A DNA stretch of 64,000 bases from RGIG995 sp045543655 (GTDB lineage Bacteria > Bacillota > Clostridia > Oscillospirales > UBA644): assembly GCA_045543655.1 (NCBI GenBank), contig JAZPXN010000068.1, forward strand, positions 1 to 64,000, in the 5' to 3' direction. A program made the position numbers and the translations under genes. The notes under the pieces are model-generated. The model worked only from the letters and a program-made list of their open reading frames with translations. It made no database searches and was not told where the DNA came from. Positions 58,980 to 64,000 of this stretch are shown in pieces. The stretch's first letter is position 1; each line of letters begins with the position of its first letter.

Positions 58980-60344
58980 GTGAAAGAATCTTACTCTGAA
59001 ATCACCCAATATATCCGGGAAATGGCAGATCTTTCCAACCGCAACCATCACATCCTCCCCGAAATGTATCGGGAACACAACGTCAACCGAGGTCTTCGGG
59101 ATATGAACGGAAACGGCGTAGTCACCGGTCTTACCGAAGTCTCTACGATCATCTCAAAGGAATCCGCCCCCGACGGTACGCTTACCCCCTGCCGCGGTCG
59201 TCTGTATTACCGGGGAATCAACGTCAAGGACCTGGTAGCAGGCTTTCAAAAGGACGATCGTTTCGGATTCGAAGAAACGGTATATCTTCTGCTCTTCTCC
59301 GAATTACCCAATCGGCAAGGACTTGAAAAATTCACAGAAGAACTGGCGGAATACCGCAGCCTGCCGCCCTCCTTCGTGAGAGATATGATCCTGAAGGCGC
59401 CGGGGAAAGATATGATGAACATTCTTTCCCGTTGCGTGCTGGCTCTTTACGCCTACGACGATAATCCGGACGATATTTCCGTAGAAAACGTTCTGCGGCA
59501 AAGCATGCAGATGATCGCAACCTTCCCCCTTCTTGCAGTATACGCTTATCTGTCATACCGTCATTATCATCAAGGCAAGAGCCTGCATATCCGAAACCCG
59601 GACCTCTCCCTCTCCACGGCGGAAAACTTCCTGCATATGCTGCGCAAGGACGGCAATTATACCCCCTTGGAGGCAAAGCTCCTCGACCTGGCACTGGTGC
59701 TTCACGCAGAACACGGCGGCGGAAACAACTCAACCTTCACGACCCACGTAGTGACCTCCTCGGGCACCGATACCTACTCCGCTATTTCTGCTGCACTTGG
59801 CTCCCTGAAGGGGCCCCGTCACGGCGGCGCAAACGTCAAGGTTGTGCAGATGTTCGAAGACATGAAGGCCAGTATCGATACCGAAAAGGAAGACGAGATA
59901 CGAAGCTACCTCATCCGCTTGCTGGACAAAGACGCCTTCGACCGGAAGGGTCTGATTTACGGTATGGGTCACGCAGTCTATTCCAAGTCCGATCCCCGGG
60001 CAGACATTCTGAAGCAATACGCGAAGGCGCTTTCAGAGGAAAAAGGGTACCAAAAAGAATTTGCGCTCTATGAAACCGTGGCAGATCTTGCCCCGGAGGT
60101 CATTGCTGAAAAACGGCGCATTTATAAGGGTGTCAGCCCCAACGTGGACTTTTATTCCGGCCTGATCTACAAAATGCTGGAGCTTCCCTTTGAGCTTTAC
60201 ACCCCGATCTTCGCAATGGCAAGAGTTGCGGGCTGGTGCGCACACCGCATTGAAGAAATTCAGAATGCAGAAAAGATCCTGCGGCCGGCCTACATCGGAG
60301 TCAAGGAGGAGCGGCCCTACGTTCCCATCGAGGAAAGAAAATAA
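58980..60344 (+). CDS. citrate synthase
   Basis: 454 residues. Active-site histidines in LVLHAEHGGGNNSTFT and YGMGHAVYSKSDPR, aspartate in the NVDFYSG region, and GPRHGGANVK. The ~30-residue N-terminal extension and overall length match the clostridial citrate synthases. It condenses acetyl-CoA and oxaloacetate and, with GDH next door, would feed 2-oxoglutarate to glutamate. GTG start at 58980 follows AAAGGAG. A terminator separates it from gdhA. Confidence 0.95.
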   Translation: MKESYSEITQYIREMADLSNRNHHILPEMYREHNVNRGLRDMNGNGVVTGLTEVSTIISKESAPDGTLTPCRGRLYYRGINVKDLVAGFQKDDRFGFEETVYLLLFSELPNRQGLEKFTEELAEYRSLPPSFVRDMILKAPGKDMMNILSRCVLALYAYDDNPDDISVENVLRQSMQMIATFPLLAVYAYLSYRHYHQGKSLHIRNPDLSLSTAENFLHMLRKDGNYTPLEAKLLDLALVLHAEHGGGNNSTFTTHVVTSSGTDTYSAISAALGSLKGPRHGGANVKVVQMFEDMKASIDTEKEDEIRSYLIRLLDKDAFDRKGLIYGMGHAVYSKSDPRADILKQYAKALSEEKGYQKEFALYETVADLAPEVIAEKRRIYKGVSPNVDFYSGLIYKMLELPFELYTPIFAMARVAGWCAHRIEEIQNAEKILRPAYIGVKEERPYVPIEERK

Positions 60345-60356
60345 TCACGAAAGCAA

Positions 60357-60391
60357 AAACCGCCTGCAATCAGAATGATTACAGGCGGTTT
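60357..60391. terminator. bidirectional terminator, citrate synthase / gdhA
   Basis: Stem AAACCGCCTG-x-AATCA (60357-60372) pairs with 60376-60391 with one mismatch and a 3-nt loop; TTTTTGC follows on the minus strand (gdhA side). Confidence 0.88.
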
Positions 60392-60428
60392 ATAACGTCC
60401 GTATCGGGATCGCGATCAAAGGAAAAAA

Positions 60429-61781
60429 TCAGATAATACCCTGAGCGATCATCGCATCGGCGACCTTTTCAAAGCCGGCAATGTTGGCACCGGCGATCAG
60501 ATCACCTTCCATGCCGTATTTCTTGGCGGCTTCGTAGGAGTTCTTGTAAATGTCAGCCATGATCTGATACAGCTTTGCGTCAACCTCTTCGGCAGTCCAG
60601 CTGTAGCGCATGGAGTTCTGGCTCATTTCAAGACCGGAAACGGCAACGCCGCCGGCATTGACAGCCTTGGAGGGAGCAATCACGACGCCGTTGGCCTTCA
60701 GATAAGCGACAGCCTCGGCAGTAGTGGGCATATTCGCAACTTCCGCGTAATATTTCAGACCGTTGGCGACCATATTCTTTGCGTCGTCAATACCGACCTC
60801 GTTCTGGGTGGCGCAGGGCATGCAGATGTCGACCTTCTGAGCCCAGGGTCTCTGACCGGGGAAGAACTCAACGCCGAATTTATCCGCATAATCCTGAACC
60901 TTATCCCGGCCGGAAGCACGCATCTCCAGGAGATAGTCGATCTTTTCTTCGGTCACAATACCGTCGGGATCGTATACGTAGCCGTCGGGACCGGAAATGG
61001 TAACGACCTTACCGCCCAACTCAGCGACCTTTTTGGCAGTACCCCAGGCAACGTTACCGAAGCCGGAGATCGCAAAGGTCTTCCCTTTTACTTCTTCGCC
61101 AAAGGTCTTCAGCATCTCGACCACGTAATAAACGGCACCGAAGCCGGTAGCTTCGGGACGAATCAGAGAACCGCCGAAGGAACGGCCCTTACCGGTCAGA
61201 ACGCCGGTAAATTCGTTGCGCAGTCTCTTATACTGACCGAACATGTAGCCAACTTCTCTTGCACCCACGCCGATATCCCCTGCGGGAACGTCGGTGTCGG
61301 CACCGATATGTCTGGAAAGCTCCGTCATAAAGGCCTGACAGAACCGCATGATCTCGCCGTCGCTTTTCCCCCGGGGATCAAAATCAGAACCGCCCTTGCC
61401 GCCGCCCATGGGAAGACCGGTAAGGCTGTTCTTGAAGGTTTGTTCAAAGCCGAGGAACTTCATAATGGAGAAGTTAACGGAGGGATGGAACCGAATACCG
61501 CCCTTATAAGGACCGATAGCGGAATTGAACTGGATTCGGTATCCGCGATTGACCTGAACGTTACCGTTGTCATCCACCCAAGACACGCGGAAAGCGATCT
61601 GCCGTTCAGGCTCGACCATACGCTCGATAACACCGGACTTTTCGAACTTGGGGTTCTGCTCGATCACAGGCTCGAGGGATTCCAGAACCTCGTATACAGC
61701 CTGCAGGAATTCAGGCTCACCGGGGTTACGTTTCTCAACGCCGGCGTAAACGTCGTTGAGGTATTTGCTCTTAAAACTCAT
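60429..61781 (-). CDS. gdhA: NADP-specific glutamate dehydrogenase
   Basis: About 450 residues, the hexameric class. Motifs YKGGIRFHPSVN, GLPMGGGKGGSDFDP (catalytic lysine), DVPAGDIGVG, PEATGFG and the nucleotide fold ISGFGNVAWG. Length and RPEATGFGAVYY fit the anabolic type that makes glutamate from 2-oxoglutarate, ammonia and NADPH, which NfnAB could supply. ATG at 61781 is 7 nt after GGAGGT. Monocistronic. Confidence 0.96.
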   Translation of the reverse strand: MSFKSKYLNDVYAGVEKRNPGEPEFLQAVYEVLESLEPVIEQNPKFEKSGVIERMVEPERQIAFRVSWVDDNGNVQVNRGYRIQFNSAIGPYKGGIRFHPSVNFSIMKFLGFEQTFKNSLTGLPMGGGKGGSDFDPRGKSDGEIMRFCQAFMTELSRHIGADTDVPAGDIGVGAREVGYMFGQYKRLRNEFTGVLTGKGRSFGGSLIRPEATGFGAVYYVVEMLKTFGEEVKGKTFAISGFGNVAWGTAKKVAELGGKVVTISGPDGYVYDPDGIVTEEKIDYLLEMRASGRDKVQDYADKFGVEFFPGQRPWAQKVDICMPCATQNEVGIDDAKNMVANGLKYYAEVANMPTTAEAVAYLKANGVVIAPSKAVNAGGVAVSGLEMSQNSMRYSWTAEEVDAKLYQIMADIYKNSYEAAKKYGMEGDLIAGANIAGFEKVADAMIAQGII

Positions 61782-61811
61782 TGTGTTTACCTCCATAATT
61801 TTGATGGAAAT

Positions 61812-61840
61812 ATTATATACCTTTCGAGTGAAAAAATCAA
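61812..61840 (-). promoter_or_regulatory. gdhA promoter
   Basis: Minus strand: TTGATT (61835-61840), 17-bp spacer, TATAAT (61812-61817). Confidence 0.8.
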
Positions 61841-61962
61841 GAGTTTATGAAAAAATATACAAAATGTTCCGATTTTTCCCGTCTATTTTCTGGTCTTGTC
61901 GCGAAAAATCGAACAAAATACTAAAAATATGAAACGCAAAGCGAAACAAAAAGTAAAATCTA

Positions 61963-61991
61963 TTGCTTTTTTCGCCGCATTGTAGTATAAT
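61963..61991 (+). promoter_or_regulatory. recA promoter
   Basis: TTGCTT (61963-61968), 17-bp spacer, TATAAT (61986-61991). No recognisable LexA box (CGAAC-N4-GTTCG) was found around it. Confidence 0.78.
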
Positions 61992-62056
61992 AAATAAAAC
62001 TATATTATCGTTATAGCAACGAAGCAACGAAGAATTATACGGAGGATTCGAACATT

Positions 62057-63154
62057 ATGGCAGACGCACAGGAAAACAGAAAAAAAGCACTTGAAACGGC
62101 CCTGAGTCAGATTGAAAAGACCTTTGGGAAGGGCGCGGTCATGTCCATGGGTCAGCACGCCTCTCTGAACGTGGAAAGCATTTCAACCGGCTCCTTCGGC
62201 CTGGACCTGGCCCTGGGAGTTGGCGGCATTCCCAAAGGGCGCATCGTTGAAATTTACGGACCCGAAAGTTCCGGTAAAACCACCGTTGCCCTTCAGACCA
62301 TTGCGGAATGTCAGAAGCAGGGCGGCACTGCAGCGTTTATCGATGCGGAACACGCCCTCGACCCGGTTTACGCCGCGGAGCTTGGCGTTGACGTGGATTC
62401 TCTGCTGGTCTCTCAGCCCGATTACGGCGAACTGGCTCTGGATATTGCGGAGGCTCTCGTCCGCTCCGGCGCCGTTGATATCATCGTCGTCGACTCGGTG
62501 GCAGCCCTCGTACCCAAGGCGGAAATCGAAGGCGATATGGGGGATTCCCACGTGGGCCTTCACGCCCGCATGATGTCCCAGGCCCTCCGGAAGCTGGCCG
62601 GTATCATCTCCAAAACCAAATGCATCTGCATTTTTATCAATCAGCTCCGCTCCAAGATCGGCGTCGTATACGGCCCCTCGGAGGTTACCACGGGCGGGAA
62701 CGCGTTGAAGTTCTACGCTTCCGTCCGTATGGACGTGCGCCGCATTGAGACCCTGAAGAATGGAACCGAAGCCTACGGCTCCCGCACCAGAGTCAAGGTG
62801 GTAAAAAATAAGGTGGCTCCTCCCTTCCGGGAAGCAGAATTCGACCTGATCTACGGGAAAGGGATCTCTCGCTCCGGCGAAATGCTGGATTGCGCCGTAA
62901 AGCTGGGCATCGTCTCCAAATCCGGCGCCTGGTTCTCTTACGGTGCGGACCGTCTCGGAAACGGCCGTGAGAACGTAAAGAAGATGATCGAGACCGACGA
63001 GGCTCTGGCCGCCCGTCTGGAAAAAGATCTCTACGACAAGCTTCACGGCAACGCCGAAGCAACGGAGGAAGTCACCCGCTCCTCCCGTCAGCCCAAGCCC
63101 GCCACGGAGAAATCTGCCAACATCAATATTTCAGCCGACGATTTTGAAGAATAA
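62057..63154 (+). CDS. recA: recombinase RecA
   Basis: 365 residues. Walker A GPESSGKTTVA, Walker B IIVVDSVAAL, DNA-binding loop 1 (EIEGDMGDSHVGLHARMMSQ) and loop 2 (SKIGVVYGPSEVTTGG) are intact. The C-terminus is variable and ends in an acidic DDFEE. RecA carries out strand exchange and SOS co-protease activity. It leads recA-recX-rimO; recX starts 2 nt later. ATG at 62057 follows GGAGG. Confidence 0.98.
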   Translation: MADAQENRKKALETALSQIEKTFGKGAVMSMGQHASLNVESISTGSFGLDLALGVGGIPKGRIVEIYGPESSGKTTVALQTIAECQKQGGTAAFIDAEHALDPVYAAELGVDVDSLLVSQPDYGELALDIAEALVRSGAVDIIVVDSVAALVPKAEIEGDMGDSHVGLHARMMSQALRKLAGIISKTKCICIFINQLRSKIGVVYGPSEVTTGGNALKFYASVRMDVRRIETLKNGTEAYGSRTRVKVVKNKVAPPFREAEFDLIYGKGISRSGEMLDCAVKLGIVSKSGAWFSYGADRLGNGRENVKKMIETDEALAARLEKDLYDKLHGNAEATEEVTRSSRQPKPATEKSANINISADDFEE

Positions 63155-63156
63155 TC

Positions 63157-63795
63157 ATGATCGTCATCACAGACGTCCGCCCCCACAAACGGACGAAATT
63201 ATTTGAAGTTTATTCGGAGGCGGGGATGGAATTCCTCGCCAACGAAAAATTTCTGATCCAGAACGAGATCCGCCGTTATACGGAATTCGACGAGGAAGAT
63301 TTTCAAGTCTTGAAGGCTCGCGCCCAGATTCTGGACGGCATCCGCAAATCCGTGGATATTCTGAGCATCAAGGATTATTCCCGCCAAGAGCTGCTTCGGA
63401 AGCTCTGCGACAAGGGGGTTCCGGAGGACGCCGCCCGGGCCGCCGTCGGATATATGACGGAGAACGGCTATCAGGACGATCTGCGCTATGCGAAGCGCCT
63501 CGCCGAGTTGGCCTCCCGGAATTACGGCCGCCGCCGGGCAGAACAGGTGCTGTATCATCACGGCATTGACCGGGAAACGGCAAAGGAAGCCTTGGACGAA
63601 ATTTATTCCGAGGATCTGGATGAAGACGGGAAGCTGGATCGCATCGTCGAAAAGGCCGCCCTCGGGAAAGACCTGAAGGATCCCGCGCAACGAAATAAGA
63701 TCTATGCAAAACTCGCCCGACTGGGATACGATTCCTCCGCCATTTCGGCGGCCGTTGCCCGACTGGAAGCGAAGAGAGAGGACGATACCGTTTGA
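63157..63795 (+). CDS. recX: RecA regulator RecX
   Basis: 212 residues of three-helix tandem repeats. LLRKLCDKGVPEDAARAAVGYMTENGYQDDLRYAKRLAE is in the first repeat region (63-105; given as landmarks), and AKLARLGYDSSAISAAV in the last. RecX limits RecA filament growth. It follows recA by 2 nt and overlaps the rimO start by 4 nt. Confidence 0.92.
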   Translation: MIVITDVRPHKRTKLFEVYSEAGMEFLANEKFLIQNEIRRYTEFDEEDFQVLKARAQILDGIRKSVDILSIKDYSRQELLRKLCDKGVPEDAARAAVGYMTENGYQDDLRYAKRLAELASRNYGRRRAEQVLYHHGIDRETAKEALDEIYSEDLDEDGKLDRIVEKAALGKDLKDPAQRNKIYAKLARLGYDSSAISAAVARLEAKREDDTV

Positions 63796-64000
63796 AAATA
63801 GGAATGATTGCCCTTGGGTGCGCGAAGAACCGCATCGATGCGGAAATGATGCTCAAGAACCTGAGCGACGAAGGATTTGAGATCTGCCCGGAGCTGTCGG
63901 AATGCGACGGTGTCGTCGTCCATACCTGTACCTTTATCGACCCGGCAAAATCGGAATCCATCGAAGCCATTCTGGATGCCGCCGCACATAAAACGACGGG
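63792..64000 (+). CDS. rimO: ribosomal protein S12 methylthiotransferase RimO (partial)
   Basis: The first ~69 codons of a radical-SAM methylthiotransferase, cut by the window end. IALGCAKNRIDAEMML and HTCTFIDPAKSESIEAI give the first two cluster cysteines of the UPF0004 domain. The FIDPAK and ESIEAIL forms favour RimO, which modifies an aspartate of ribosomal protein S12, over MiaB. TTG start at 63792 overlaps the recX stop; an ATG at 63804 is an alternative. Confidence 0.85.
   Translation, partial: MKIGMIALGCAKNRIDAEMMLKNLSDEGFEICPELSECDGVVVHTCTFIDPAKSESIEAILDAAAHKTT

Noticed and set aside
61797..62056. LexA (SOS) box upstream of recA, and likewise upstream of uvrB
   Set aside because: No CGAAC-N4-GTTCG palindrome; isolated GAAC or GTTC half-sites are not paired.
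1..64000. CRISPR array accompanying the Card1-like gene
   Set aside because: No evenly spaced 25-40-bp direct repeats were seen anywhere, and no cas protein is encoded.
1..64000. Insertion sequences or prophage
   Set aside because: No transposase, integrase, phage structural gene or long terminal repeats were recognised.

Overview
The window comes from a spore-forming member of the Bacillota, most likely class Clostridia. The evidence is an adjacent spoIIGA-sigE pair, SpoVT, a Spo0A-like protein, a CotJC-type manganese catalase, RNase Y, CdaA/CdaR, FakA/FakB/PlsY, strong AGGAGG ribosome-binding sites and near-consensus sigma-A promoters with 17-bp spacers. Base composition is even and gene density is high. 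No insertion sequence, prophage, integrase, rRNA or CRISPR array was seen. No gap between genes exceeds about 280 bp, and the larger gaps hold promoters, operators and terminators.

Layout. (1) 1-5260, thiol and sulfur block: a small DUF6132-like protein, trxB, a CRP/FNR-type regulator, a CoA-disulfide reductase fused to rhodanese, a stand-alone rhodanese, trxA and a manganese catalase. trxB and trxA each carry a GTGAT-N3-ATCAC palindrome exactly 22 bp upstream of a TATAAT -10 box. (2) 5290-13509, leftward operons: LCP protein, histidine phosphatase, RlmA-type methyltransferase, MATE and TSUP exporters; then a heterodimeric ABC exporter divergent from a LysR regulator. (3) 13640-20880, rightward: DUF1846 protein, glyA, a 33-codon membrane peptide (leftward) and a 1050-residue glycosyl hydrolase. 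(4) 20933-29508, leftward: uvrB-uvrA-trmO-nfnA-nfnB-patatin. (5) 29627-37012, mixed block with sporulation genes: spoVT, a Spo0A-like protein with a degenerate receiver, sigE and spoIIGA, then RNase Y. (6) 37261-39315: a coiled-coil membrane protein, an apparently inactive NodB-fold protein, an HD hydrolase, and tRNA-Met and tRNA-Glu. (7) 39421-46881, leftward: fakB-fakA-plsY and a giant acyl-CoA dehydratase activase. (8) 47078-52627: a two-component system, a Card1-like CARF nuclease, a zinc-ribbon membrane protein, an oxidoreductase, a truncated NfeD and DUF3343. (9) 52614-64000: cysteine desulfurase; cdaA-cdaR-FAD protein-rseC-acyltransferase; citrate synthase; gdhA; recA-recX-rimO.

How the genes fit together. 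Thioredoxin, rhodanese and CoA-disulfide reductase form a thiol redox and sulfane-sulfur module that appears to share one regulator. FakB/FakA make acyl-phosphate, which PlsY consumes for phospholipid synthesis. UvrA/UvrB and RecA/RecX are DNA repair units. CdaA/CdaR make the wall- and osmolyte-related messenger c-di-AMP. Citrate synthase, GDH and NfnAB link carbon, nitrogen and NADPH/ferredoxin balance. The items most worth a second look are the Spo0A-like protein that has lost its phosphorylation residues, the spoIIG promoter with a 21-bp spacer, the orphan Card1-like gene with a palindrome over its promoter, and the paired CRP-type operators.
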